A DNA stretch of 64,000 nucleotides. Origin: Persicaria tinctoria. Lineage: Eukaryota > Streptophyta > Magnoliopsida > Caryophyllales > Polygonaceae. The notes beneath the pieces were generated by a model. The model saw only the letters and a list, made by a program, of their open reading frames with translations, was not told where the DNA came from and made no database searches. The stretch lies in the NCBI GenBank assembly GCA_037127255.1, contig JBANSL010000004.1, forward strand, positions 74,484,627-74,548,626, read 5' to 3'. Positions 35,021-49,332 of the stretch are shown here, in pieces (position 1 is the stretch's first letter; each line of letters begins with the position of its first letter). Made by a program: the position numbers and the translations under genes.

Positions 35021-35109
<89 letters not shown>
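35021..35109. repeat. (TA)n microsatellite, first of three
   Basis: 89 bp of pure TA repeats, directly abutting the element at 35110. Frames coding Tyr-Ile repeats through it are artefacts. Confidence 0.97.
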
Positions 35110-36985
<1,876 letters not shown>

Positions 36986-37397
36986 TGGGTTCGGGTGCAA
37001 AGGTCACCAAAAGTGAGAAGGAAAGAAGCAATCTTATTGGTTCAAACGGATTAAAATAATATAAATTTCCCAATTAAAAAAACGCGTCCGCCCACAAATT
37101 CCCACTCGCTGCCATCTCCAAAGCGCGCTCTCTGGCTTCCCAAGTCGCACAGTCCCGCGCGTGTGCATCACGCTCCCACTCCCCCACACGCAGCCGCTAA
37201 TTTCAAAATAAAATTAGGCATTTATTTGGAGAAGGTGGGAATTGAAACACGGACCTTTTGGTTCCCATTCAATTGTCAATCCATTGTACCGAGAAACATT
37301 TATTGATAATAAAATGTATTCATTTTATTTTACTCTTTTTTTATGTGTTTTACTTATTATAAAATTCAATTAACACCTTTAATTTATATTATTTAGT

Positions 37398-38235
37398 CAC
37401 TGAACCAATCTATATTCGATCACTGAACCACCCTTTATTCGGTTATTGAACCAACCTCTATTTAGTTACTGAACCAACCTGTTTAGTCACCGAACCAATC
37501 TCTATTTAGTCACTGAACCAACCTCTATTTAGTCACTGAACCAACATCTATTTATACACTGAACCAATATCTATTTAGTCACTGAACCAATCTCTATTTA
37601 GTCACTGAACCATCCTATATTTAGTCACTGAACCAAGCTCTATTTAGTCACTGAACCAACCTATTTACTCACTGAACCAACCTCTATTTAGTCACTGAAC
37701 CAACCTATTTACTCACTGAACCAACCTCTATTTAGTCACCGAACCAATCTCTATTTAGTCACTGAACTAACCTCTATTTAGTCACCGAACCAACCTCTAT
37801 TTAGTCACCGAACCAACCTCTATTTAGTGCCTGAACCAACCTCTATTTAGTCGCTGAACCAACCTCTATTTAGTCGCTGAATATATTAATGTAAAATTTT
37901 CACATTTTTATAATTGAATTTTTTGTTTGTTTTTATGATGAATTTTTTTATTTACAAAAAGGATAATATATAAAATTGATGAACCACTTCTATTTAATTT
38001 ATGAATCATTATATATTTAGTCATTATGTGCTGAACCAATTAGTATAAAATTGATGAACCATTATATATTTAGTCACTGAACCAACCTCTATTTAGTCGC
38101 TGAACCAACCTCAATTTCGTTGCTGAACCAACCTCTATTTAGCCACTGAACCAACCTCTATTTAGCCACTGAACCAACCTATTTAGTCACTGAACCAATC
38201 TCTATTTAGACACTGAACCAATCTCTATTTTAAAA
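37398..38235. repeat. Minisatellite, ~21-23-bp unit
   Basis: More than 30 copies of 'ctatttagtcactgaaccaa' with variants (cactgaaccatcctatattt, cgctgaaccaacctc). One AT-rich interruption lies at about 37880-38070. It lies within element X. It has no spacer/repeat organisation like a CRISPR, since units are contiguous. Confidence 0.93.
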
Positions 38236-38579
38236 TGAACCCATGACTTGAACTTTAAGTGTTGAATTAAAGCGATATGCCAAACCAAATTAAATCAAAT
38301 ATAATTATAAGCTGAACATGTCTTCCTCCCTAGTGTAAGCTTTCGATTGCAATTAAAATGAAAATAAAATCACAAATTGATCAAAACCGATTGCAAGAAA
38401 CTCCCTAGTTTGGTCACTGTTTGGTCACTTGAAACACTTGAATGAAGGCAACACTTGAATGGTTCCCTAATTCCATATACTTCAACACCAAATATCAAAT
38501 CATGTACTGAATCTACTGATACAACAAACCCTTTGATTAATGGTTTTACAAGATTATTCAATAATTTCGCTTAATTTGG

Positions 38580-38970
38580 TCACTGTTTGACATAACTGAA
38601 CTCGCGCAATCTGACCTCCCAACTACCGCCGAATCGCCGACCTCCTCCTCCTTCTTCCCGCTCTCTTCCAAGCCCGTCGCCACCTACGTCCAGTCCAGCC
38701 CCCGCCGTCGGCTGCCGCCGGAAACCATAGCGCATCCGCCCCCTCGTGGATCTCCGATGTCGGCGCAGAAGTCTCGGAATCGAAAGTCGATTGATGACGA
38801 CAAGGATTCGGATGTCGAGTTGCTGATCGAGCTTTTCATCCGGGGATGAGGAATCGTCTAAGGCTGCCAATGCTGGAAGAGTGAGGCGGAGGAGGAAACC
38901 GACAGAAGATGAGAAGGATGAGAGCGGAGATCCCGGAGAAGATGTGAGGATGAGGCGCGTGAGAGTTTTT
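38580..38970 (+). pseudogene. Captured exon-like fragment in element X
   Basis: GC-rich block unlike its AT-rich surroundings. A plus-strand frame reads MSAQKSRNRKSIDDDKDSDV then ELLIEL; after a one-base shift near 38838 it goes on as SSGDEESSKAANAGRVRRRR then KPTEDEKDESGDPGED. This acidic/basic low-complexity profile resembles the N-terminus of a nuclear protein, but I cannot name it. A 155-codon frame on the minus strand (38580-39047) covers the same block and is equally unproven. Confidence 0.4.
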
Positions 38971-39053
38971 TTCTTTATGTAAAAATCAGATCTGTCTCCA
39001 CCAATAGGAACGCTTCTTTCCTTCTCACCGGACCGAATACTTCTCACTTGAAC

Positions 39054-39626
<573 letters not shown>

Positions 39627-41733
39627 ATATATATTTATTCACATATATGGACATTTTATTCACATATACTCTAATATTGCTTATAAAGTAACTAATGGAT
39701 TAAGGTGCAAAGTTTAGTAACCAAAAAGAAAAAGAGTCAGATGGACATTTTAACCTTGAGATCGTCTAAAGTTCAGCAAGTCCAACATCATCAAGTGATT
39801 AAAAAGTGGGCATTTCATATAGGATTATACATATCATTAATATACATACATTGTCACAGTACAAATTTAGAAAATGGTCCATTGTAAGCCAACTTGAAAT
39901 TCAAAAAGTGTAATTCCAGGAAATGTCTTGGTTCGAAGAGTTATTCAACCCTATCCATTGACCACTTTTGCAAGGGGATCGAACAACTCAACGTTTCTTT
40001 TACAGGACTTACTGCCTCTCTGCATAACAACACAACACAACCTTCTTTCTCTACCAATTAAAATTAGCACAACCATAATTAAGTTTCTTGTCAGCTTTTT
40101 TTGTCCCCTCCTTCTGAATCTTGCCGGAGCTTCGATCCTCACCAGCGGCGGAAAGTGTTGCAAGTGTTGAATTTTGTAAGCAAGTGCTGCAAGTGCGGAG
40201 ACTTCTAGTGGCCTTGAAATTGTTAGGTTGTGTTTTGCCACTGTATACTCTTCCATCCCACCTCCATGCTGCTAGCCAACATGAAGGTAGTAATTACAGA
40301 ATGAAGCAAAAAATTCCAAGTGCCAAACAACATCACATGACCAAGTAAGAACTTTCAGCATCAAAACTGTTTTTCTTGAAGTAAAACATTAGTGACGACT
40401 CCTCCACATTTCAACAAAAATTGATCTAAAAGAAATTGATCTAAAAGAAATTGATCTAAAAGCTTACATATTACAAGTGTTGCAAGTGCTGAGTTCTATA
40501 AGGAAGTGTTGGCAATCTTAAATTAGATGCACAAAATCAGCATTGAACTCACCAAAGACACAAAATCAGCTTATAAGATACAAAAGAAGAAGGTAAAAAG
40601 AAGAAGAGTAAAATTAGATGCACAAAATCAGCTTATAAGATATTTTAAAAAAAAAAAGACACAAAATCAGCATTGAACTCGCCAAAAGACACAAAATTAG
40701 CATATAAGATATATAAAAAAAAAGTAAATTTAGATGCACACTAATCTCAATATATTTTCTTCACTTAAATATATAAAAGTCAAGAAGTCATATCGACAGA
40801 TGTTGAACAAGGTGAAACGTACATGACAATTTTATTGTTTGTGTTAAGAAACTAAACCCCATGCATTAATCTTGCAAAATTGATTAATGATGATTGACCA
40901 CCACCTAGCATTGTATTGAATCACATAAAACAAAAGGATCTCAAACAAACACTCACACTCACCTACTAAGCATGAATTGAAAGCTTAATAAGTTTTGAAT
41001 TCTATAAGCAAAGCTTAATAAATTTCATAATGTCACCCTGACATTATGATATTAGACGCACAAAGTCAACATTGAACTCTCCAAAGACACAAAATCAGCA
41101 TATAAGATACAAAAGAAGAAGAGTAAAATTAGATGCTCAAAATCAGCTTATAAGATATAAAACAAGACACAAAATCAGCATTGAACTCACCAAAAGAGAC
41201 AAAATCAACATATAAGATACAAAAAGAGAGCAAAATTAAGATGTATACTAATCTTAATCTATTTTCTTCACCTAAATCAACATATATGATATAAAAGTCA
41301 AGAAGTCATATATAAAGTTATACGTAGTATATCTTAACGAATAAGTGCACCATCCGAAGTCAGCAGATCGAATATAACACATCAAGTGCTAGGATACACC
41401 AAAAAAACATGCCTAGGAGCTAGCATGAGAAAGCACCAATCTCGTCTTCTCCAACCTCGAGAAGCCAAAGTCACCACCATGACGATACGACCTCGAGAAG
41501 CAAAAGTCAGCACCGGATGAATAACCATTGTGAGGAAAGTAAAAAAAAACATAAAAATGTTCGATCAAATGGCTTCTAAATTATCAAGTAATTCAATAAT
41601 TTTTCTTGATCTACAAGTGAACATTCAATTGCACACCACCAAGCAGACATCCAATTGTGCAAACTTCAAAATCGTTTATTTACCTTTCAATGTCGTCATG
41701 TCACCCAAACTAGTTGATTCCCCGATGCACACC
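39627..41733. other. Right flank of duplicated copy B, non-coding
   Basis: Colinear with 19955-21958, including the 'cacaaaatcagcattgaact' blocks (about 40520-40740 and 41050-41240). It ends at 'gatgcacacc', after which an Athila-like LTR begins. Confidence 0.75.
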
Positions 41734-42837
41734 CTGTCAACAGGAAAGTTGTAGCTCTTTCAAAGAGCTACAACTTTCCTGTTGACAAGAAGAGCAAATT
41801 CGAAACATATTTTTCGTGAAAGACAATATGCCGCGGCTGCAGCATGCATGCCGCGACCGCCGCCAGGGCCGCTGCAGCGGGATATGGAAGAGCTGTTGAT
41901 GCCGCGGCCGCAGCATCCATGCCGCGACCGCAACATTTGGCGTCAGCGTGTATACGCTGCGTTTTGATTACAAAAAAACCCTAGATGTTCTTATTTTGTT
42001 TCATGGCCGACTTGGGTGTTATAAGGCCGACTTTTAGTTATTTTTCCGGTACTTCTTTTTTTAATTCTTTCATCAGACACTTGAGAGATTTTGAGCGATG
42101 TCTTCCATGAGGAACTAAACTCATATATTCTGCCTGCAATTTGAAGCTTTATTTGGATTGATTGTGAGTTTCTAATTCTCGTTCCTTGTTTTCTATATTT
42201 GAATGCTTCAACTTCTTTGTGCTTGATTGTGTATTGTTTTATTCTATCTAGCCCGCGCAACTAGTTAGAATCAATTCAATTGCTAATGTTTTGTAGATTC
42301 CTGATTGTGAACCTTAACCTAAGTAGCGAACTTATTCCTTTAGGGCTGATTGAACTAATTGAATAAGTAGGAAGTTGTTTGTGTTGTTAAATCCCTCTTT
42401 AGGGACTGCAAATACCTTGGCTAATCTCTGAACTTAAAGCTATCAATTGGGTTAAATCCTTCTTTAGGGACTGTTCTATTGATAAGGGTTTCTAGGACTG
42501 ATTGGACTAGTAACTATATTAGGTCGGGACAAGGGCATTCATAGGAAACTTAATAGGACGAGAAGAAGTTACAAGGATCGCTTCAATCCAATAAAGTGGA
42601 AAATTGTAGGCAGAATTGCTTCTCCTAATTGTCTAAAACAAATCCATTTACTTTGTTTCTTTACTCCACTTTGATAAAAGGCGGAACTTTCACAAACAAA
42701 AACCCCCCCAAATTGGTTACTTTGATCGACACCTAAATTACACTTGAGTTATAACTTTCCCTGTGGATCGACCTCTTGCTTATTGCTATAGGTTTGAGTT
42801 TTCTTTGGCGGATCAACGATAGGTTTTCCATCCGTCA
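41734..42837 (+). mobile_element. Athila-like element 1, 5' LTR (5'-truncated)
   Basis: Matches the LTRs at 49659-50874, 54232-55291 and (reversed) 56529-57943. It ends TCCGTCA, directly followed by a primer-binding site. Compared with the full LTR (which starts TGATAGCATG), the first ~350 bp are missing, and the break is a perfect palindrome (41736-41786). The LTR carries a GC-rich island (gccgcggccgc-like, about 41827-41935) and a CCCCCCCC run near 42703. Confidence 0.85.
41736..41786. repeat. Perfect 25-bp-arm palindrome at an LTR break
   Basis: Arms 41736-41760 and 41762-41786 are exact reverse complements with one base between. The right arm is normal LTR sequence (aaagagctacaactttcctg...). 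The left arm is an extra inverted copy of it. Confidence 0.95.
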
Positions 42838-42841
42838 AATT

Positions 42842-42859
42842 TGGCGCCGTTGTCGGGGA
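42842..42859 (+). other. Primer-binding site (tRNA-Asp type), element 1
   Basis: TGGCGCCGTTGTCGGGGA, one C-to-T change from TGGCGCCGTTGCCGGGGA, which would pair with the 3' end of plant tRNA-Asp, a primer typical of Athila/Tat Gypsy elements. The inverted element 3 keeps the unchanged form (56507-56524, reverse strand). Confidence 0.85.
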
Positions 42860-42964
42860 AATTTATTGATTCTTGTGTGATTTTAGTGCTGATTTTTGGT
42901 GTGGACCATCTTATATGGTCCATACCCGTGCTACTAATTCTTCTCTGTAGAAAACATTGCAGAG

Positions 42965-44350
42965 ATGGCTAAAGACGCAAGCCGCACTCTTAAGGAGCTT
43001 TCCGCTCCTGATGTGGCACAGCAACCCCTGGCAATCCAATTCCCTGCGCTAGGGGAAGGAGTCAACTTTGAGCTGAAATCAGGGGTAGTTCATCTTATAC
43101 CCAAGTTCTATGGGTTGAGTGGGGAGGACCTCCACAAGCATCTATCTGAGTTCCATACTGTGGTTGTTGGAATGAAACCTGAGAACGTTACTGGGGATCA
43201 AATCAAGCTGAGAGCTTTTCCCTTCTCTTTGAAGGACGATGCGAGGGAGTGGTTCTTCTATCTACCAGCGGGATCTATTACTACTTGGGCTGAGATGAAG
43301 AGAGTCTTCCTGGAGATGTATTTCCTTGCAACAAAGCTTAATGCCTTGAAAAGGTCCATCGACAGCATTGAGCAGTACGCGACGGAGTCGATACATGAGT
43401 ACTTTGAGCGCTTCAAGAAACTCTGCGCTAGCTTCCCATGCCATGGCTTATCTTAGAAGGATTTGGTCTTATTTCTCTTCAATGGGCTTATTGATGATGA
43501 GCGCAAAACGGTGAATTCTTGTTGTGTGGGAAACATGCTGAATAAGACGCTTGATGTAGCTTGGGAAGTGTTTAAGGAACTCTCTAAGGGCTCTAGGTAG
43601 TTCAACAAGAGCACTCGTGCTAGAGGTGTACTTGCTATTGATGCCCCAGTGACTGCATTACACACTGATATGGCAGAGATGAAAGAGATGATCAAGAAGT
43701 TGGTAGTTGACAGAGCATCTCAGCAGTTGAAAGCATGTGAATCCTACAGTGATCCATCCCATCCTATGGATATGTACTCAACTTGGCAAGAACCTAGTGT
43801 TGAGTTGAATGCAATTGGGAATTTTGCTCCACAAAGGCCTAGGCAAGGCAACTTTGGTAATCCTTGGCACTTCAATAATAATAACTACAATGGAGGCTAT
43901 CAGCAGGGCTATGGTTATGGCAACTACCAAGAACCTTTCAATCAACAAGGAGGGCATCAGGTGAGGCCACAACAACAGTTTGACCCCCGTCAAGGAGGAC
44001 AGCCTCAGGCACGTGTACCTGATGGAAATCCACTACAAGCCCTCACACAATTCGTCATGAACCAGGCTGAACGCACAAAGAACTTAGAGACGTGCACTAA
44101 GACCCTCGCACAGGCAGTCTTGGACCAAGGTGAAAGATCTAAGAACTTGGAGAATCAGATGAGTCAAATCATTCAATTGCTAAGCGCAAAAGAGGCAAAT
44201 GACTCAGGAAACCTCCCATCGCAAACGATTGAGAATCCTAGTGAGAATGTCAGTGCAATAATGCTTAGAAGTGGCAAGGAACTGATTGTCAGACCTCAAA
44301 AGGACGACGAGGAAATAATGGACGAGGAGATAGAGGTGATAGAAGGAGAA
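42965..44350 (+). pseudogene. Athila-like gag, element 1, two nonsense mutations
   Basis: Starts ATG about 105 bp after the primer-binding site. The first 163 codons hold the Retrotrans_gag core (KFYGLSGEDLHKHLSEFH, LRAFPFSLKDDAREWFFYLP, IHEYFERFKKLCASFPCH), then TAG; a second TAG follows at about 43598. The frame is otherwise open to about 44350 through a Gln/Asn/Gly-rich region (FGNPWHFNNNNYNGGYQQGY) and the SAIMLRSGKEL block that precedes the protease in this family. Element 2 has Gln (CAG) at the second stop. The frame is then cut by unrelated sequence at about 44350. Not functional. Confidence 0.9.
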
Positions 44351-46960
44351 GAATTGGGTTGGTGTTTAGACAATTAAGGAAATCTTTGACCACCCCTTCT
44401 TCTCCTTTGGTCGGATTGCTTCAGAAAAAGCATCTTCCCTCCCTCTTTCATTTTGGCAAAGTGCCAAATAGCCCTGCCAAGGACCTCCCTTGTTCTGTAT
44501 TTGAAACCTCCAAGCATACCAAAACTCCCTCTATTTGACCGAATCCAAAGAGAGAGAAAAAGAAGAGAGGAAATCAACTTTCCCCTTCAATTTCTAAAGG
44601 AAACAAATCCCATCCTCCTCCTCCTTGTTGATTTCCGCCAACCCCCACAATTTCCATCTCCTTCTCCTCTCACCATGGAAGCTGAGGATCCCAAGCTCCA
44701 TTTCCCTCCTTCTCGCAGCGAGCAGCCATAGCTCCTCCTTCCTCGCTTCTCCATCCGCAGCAGTAGTATCCCAGGAGCACACCTCCCTCCCCTCGACGTC
44801 GACAAGCCACCCAGCAGCCCCGCACCGATGCTGACGCCATCCGCGAGCACCTCCTCCCCCTTTTTTTTCTCGATATGAGCTCTGGTAAGCCCCGTTCTCC
44901 CTCTATTTCACCATCGCACCAAGCAAAGCTTCACCTTTTTCATCGAATCACCCTCGAACCAGGTCTGGGAAGCGATTGGCGCCTCCGACGAGCCTCGAAG
45001 AGCTCCGATGAATCTCCGACGTCCTCGCACTACCTCTCGGTGAGCACCTCCTTTCCCTTCCCCTTTCTCGTTGATTCATGTTCCTTAGTGTTGGTAGGTT
45101 GGTCGGATTACGGTTGTCGCCGGCGGCAGCGCCCTCTCCCTCTTCCTCCTTTTCCTTCCGTGAGAATCAGTTGAAAGGATGTTGATGATGAACAGTGTCT
45201 TAATTGGGTTCGGTTTATTTCTTTTAAAATTGGTCCGGTTCATGGGTTTATTTACACAAAACCGGTTCAGTTCATTTAAATGGCAGTTGGGCCTAATTTT
45301 GTTCAGAAAGTATTTGGGCCTGTTTTCCAATGGATCTGATTTTTGGGATTTTACAAAAAGGGCTGTTTTGGTAATTTAAAAGGGGCGGTTTTTATAAAAT
45401 GCAAATGGTTGGGTCTATTTTTATAATAATATATTTACATCAAAGGTATTTAAAAATATATTATGGCTTTGTAAAGTATAGAGATTTAAAATTTAATATT
45501 GGACAATATAATATTATGAGACTTGGATTTTAGAAAAAGGAATTTGACGAACATTTTTTCCAAGGTCGAGATTTCTAACTATTTTACTCGAAATTCAAAC
45601 GGGTTGAATTAACTTGGGAATTTGAATTGTTCGATGACTGACTAGCATGATGTTATGTTATGATTGATTGACTAATAGCATGATTGTGTGGACTAATGGC
45701 ATATATGCATGAATGACTAACGACATGATGAGATGTTAAGTTATGTATTGTTTATCTTATAGCTTATGAACTATGATGAACTTTGAGATATATGACTAGG
45801 CGTATATATTATTGCGGAAATATGAATGTGGCTGAATGGAATTATGAGAATGATATGGTCTCGTGGAATGTGGTAATATGATGAATGGTTAAACTTGACG
45901 GAATGATGATTGTGATATGGCTGCTATTCCCGCTGAATGATGTGCTTGAGTGCTTGGATGATTAGACGTAGACTTATACATATATGTTCTGATGTGCATC
46001 TAGGTGATACTTTCTGATTATGAATGATGTATGGCAGATCTTCTATTATGTTGTTCTGCATAGCCAGGTGAGTTCCTATATGAGCTCACTCAGATTCGAA
46101 AAGAGATCTCCCTGCTTGTAGCCATGTGCATACTAGGTGCTTGCATTCATAATAAAGCATGTCATGTAGTATCCTGCTAGGATTGCACTCATGATTGAGC
46201 ATTCGTTTACTCCTTGCTTTTTTAAACAGAATGGCTGTTATCTGTGAAGTAACTAGAGTCATTGCTAGGGTTATAGGACGACCTAGTCCCATCGGGTCCC
46301 GTCCTGAGTCAATCGAGTCATGAGAGTCATGAAACTTCCTTATATTATGAGATGCCTGCGGACTTTATTGTGGAGCGGGTTGGGCATGTGTGCCGCCCGA
46401 TTATAATGGAATGCATTCACGAGCTGGCCAGTCTCTGCCCTATCGGAAGGGGGTGGAGGTAGGAGAAGGATATACCACTTGGTATTTGGTGCTAAGGCCT
46501 TATTATATTTATGCACTTGATCTTAGGACCATGCTAGTGTGTTAATATTCCGCCTTGTATCTAGAAACATCTTTATTAGGACTAGCGTGTGTATGTGTCT
46601 GCTTGTTTGAGATTACATTGCATAGGGCTTCGACCTGACACCGCCCCGCATATATTTTTTTAGGTTTGTTTTGCAGCATGATTGTTTCTTGCTTCTGTAA
46701 CGCGGGGACTCTCTTGGGCGATTGCAACGAAATGGTCTAACCTTATATTTCGATAAATACGCTTATTGATTTGGTTTTGACCCGGCTCTGTTGTGGCACC
46801 CTCTTGTATTACACCTTGATTCTACTATTTGCATGACTGTTGGTTTTCCACGCTTAGACAGTTAGACTTATGACAGGTACAAGGGACTTCCCTGGGGTTT
46901 CCTACTTGAAAACGTTAGAGTAGAATTTCAAACCTTCAACCTGTACTCGGGGCGCAAGAT
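44351..46960 (+). mobile_element. Probable long LTR (Gypsy type) inserted in or next to gag
   Basis: The sequence replaces the continuation of gag. Its plan is a CT-rich leader-like part with exon/intron-like GC islands (44600-45180), then about 1.5 kb of AT-rich text with many short motifs such as 'gactaatagcatgatt' and 'gatatggctgctattcccgc', then a G-rich section (46320-46480: gcctgcggactttattgtgg, cagtctctgccctatcggaa). Long chromovirus LTRs (Del/Tekay) look like this. No primer-binding site, target duplication or coding sequence could be fixed, so the class is uncertain. Confidence 0.35.
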
Positions 46961-47745
46961 CCTAACGAGGGGTTTCATCCCTCGAAACATAACCCGGGAA
47001 TCATAATCCCGAGCCATTTCAAGCACAAGGTTCCTTATATATTCTAGAGATAGGAAAATCACCAATCTCTTTTGTTTCATCAGGAGGTGTGTACAGGAGG
47101 AAGACAGACCTGGGTGTCTCGACACATTTGTTCATCAGATCAAGCTTCGGCGTTAGAGGGTCTGAGTTGTCATTGTTCACCAGATCCATACCTTCTTTCG
47201 CCCTCACCAATAGATCTGCGGGGATCCATCAAGAGAGGCGAACAACCATGCCGAACTTAGAGCCACCGAGGGAAGAGACCAGAGCAAGAGGGTGGGGAAC
47301 GGGAATGGGGAGTGGAAACCACCAGGAGGGGAAGCCGTTGCCCGCACATCGAGCCAGCCGCCGCCGGAAATACCCGATCTGCACTTCTCTTCTTCTTTTT
47401 CTGAGACACCGCCATATGACCTCACACTCGACCTCTTTCGCTGCATGGAATCGCAGTCTCCAATTCTTCTTAGAGTTCTTCCAATTCTCCTTTCTCTTCT
47501 TCTTCTTCTTGTACTTTTTTTGTTGGAGTTTGTTTTTGTGAATGGGATCTCTGAGATTTTTTGCTTTTCTTTGGCTTTCTAGCTTTCGATTTAGGTTGTT
47601 GCTTGGTTCGATTTTCGTTTTTGATGGGGGATTTTTGAAGGGGATCCTGGGCGGCGGAGGGGTTGGCGGCGGCTCGGCTTTCGTGGTTCCTCCTCTTTTT
47701 AGGGTTTCCTATTGAAGAGAGCGTTTTCATTTTTGCCAGTATAGA
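46961..47745. other. Gene-like GC-rich segment of unclear origin
   Basis: Open frames on both strands: plus 47089-47541 and 47292-47582 (the latter ends in a Leu-rich stretch), minus 47470-47730 (MKTLSSIGNPKKRRNHESRA then Lys/Glu-rich). The minus strand has the look of a promoter-proximal first exon: 'aaccctaaaaagagg' after the start and an acidic tail EEEEEKGELEEL. It may be a gene fragment carried by a transposon. No family recognised. Confidence 0.3.
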
Positions 47746-48348
47746 GAGGCTTCCCTAAATGTGCAATATTCTCTAAAACTAAATAATTCTCCAAATCTTA
47801 GAAATAGGAAACAGTTGAAGTTAAAACAAAAATAATTTAAAGAATATATTTTTTTTCCTATTTTGAAGAAAATTTGGAAAAACGTTAACAAAACAATATC
47901 ATGAAAATATTTAAATATGTATTACTCCATCTAACTTAAGCCATTTTGACTTTTAAAATCATTTTTAACATGCTAAATTTTTTATAAAATATATAAAAAA
48001 ATATTAATTTTTCAAAATATGAATTCATACGTAAGAAATTATATAAAAAAAAATGCAATTCTATATTCGTTATATCTAGAGGCGAAAATCGGGTGAGTCG
48101 GGTCGGGTTATTTGGTTTCAGGTCAAATTGGACTTGGGTTGATGTCGGGTGTTATGACAAATCGGGTCGGGTTCAATCGGGCATTTAAAATCGATCTAAG
48201 TTACGAGACAAGAGAGTATGTTAATAGGGTGCCACCAGATAGTTTTTTATTGGGTGATTTTGGTAGAGGGCCTTTTTTGAATATTCAATTAGGCACCTAG
48301 CCCCTAAAACAATTTAATTAGTTTTGTCCTAGACCCCTTCTCAATAGG
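47746..48348. other. Intergenic DNA with half a Stowaway-like sequence and a 'tcgggtcgggtt' stretch
   Basis: 47932-48060 resembles one arm of a Stowaway MITE (tactccatctaacttaagcc) but the partner arm is missing. 48085-48180 has repeated 'tcgggtcgggtt/caaatcgggtcggg' as seen in plant DNA-transposon ends. Neither could be closed into an element. Confidence 0.4.
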
Positions 48349-49071
48349 ATGGGTTGGTCAATGGTCAACCGTTTGACCATTGACCGGTCAACGGTGACCG
48401 TTGACCAACCCATTTTGATGCCAACTTTTTTTTTTAGTGATGCCATATTTTACCGTTTTGATGCCAAAATTTTACTATATTTTATTTTCACTTTGATGCC
48501 ACTTTTTTATGTCAATTTTTTGATAATATTTTTTTTACCGTGATGCCATATTTTTGATGATATTTTTTCAAAGTAGTATTTTTGATGACATTTTTTTTCT
48601 TTAATGTGATACAAATTTTTCAAATTGGCATCAATGGTCAACGTGACATTAGAGTAAACAAAAAATGTCATCAAAGTTTAAAAAAAGTGTCATCCAATAA
48701 TTTAATTAGAAAAGTGGCATCAGAGTGAAAATAAAATGTAATAAAATTTTGGCATCAAAACGGTAAAATATGACATCACAAAAAATGTCATCAATGTTTT
48801 AAAAAAGTGGCATTAAAAAAAAGTCATCCAATCATTTCATTAGAAAAGTGACAATAAGGTGACAATATTTTGATTCCACGTTTTAAGCTCTTATGCCATC
48901 AATTATATAAAATTGTCACCACAAAATGTTGGCATCAAAACGGTAAAATATGGCATCACTAAAAAAAAAAAAAAAAAAGTTGGCATCAAAAATTAAAAAA
49001 AAAAAAAAAGTTGACATCAAAATGGGTTGACCGGTCAACGGTCAACGTTGACCATTGACCGTTTTAGAAGG
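48349..49071. mobile_element. Fold-back element with TTGAC-rich ends
   Basis: The two ends are long imperfect inverted repeats: ATGGGTTGGTCAATGGTCAA... through CCATTTTGATGCCAAC on the left, and the reverse of '...GTTGACATCAAAATGGGTTG ... TTGACC' on the right. The interior (tggcatcaaaacggtaaaat and its complement) continues the fold-back in several sub-repeats. The ends together hold about 11 TTGAC/GTCAA cores within some 125 bp. No ORF. Class unknown (MITE or Foldback type). Confidence 0.7.
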
Positions 49072-49332
49072 CTTAGCATGCTAAAAAAACAATTAATGGG
49101 CCTATCTAAGCTAAAAAACAATTAATGGGCCTATCTAGCTAACAAAATATGCTTAAAGATCCATTTGAACAAAATCCCTCTTTTTTATTCCTCCTCATTT
49201 TAGTAGATCATTTTATTAATTTTTTTAAAACATTGAGATAAATTTGCTTTTTTTTTTTTTGGTCAATTTAAGGGCTAGTGCCATATATTATTAATTATGT
49301 AGTAGGAGTAACCAAAGAGTTGTTACAATCCT

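Noticed and set aside
37398..38235. CRISPR-like array
   Set aside because: Units are contiguous without unique spacers, the context is a plant transposon, and no cas genes exist.
47932..48060. Stowaway MITE
   Set aside because: Only one arm is recognisable; no matching second end or TA duplication was found.
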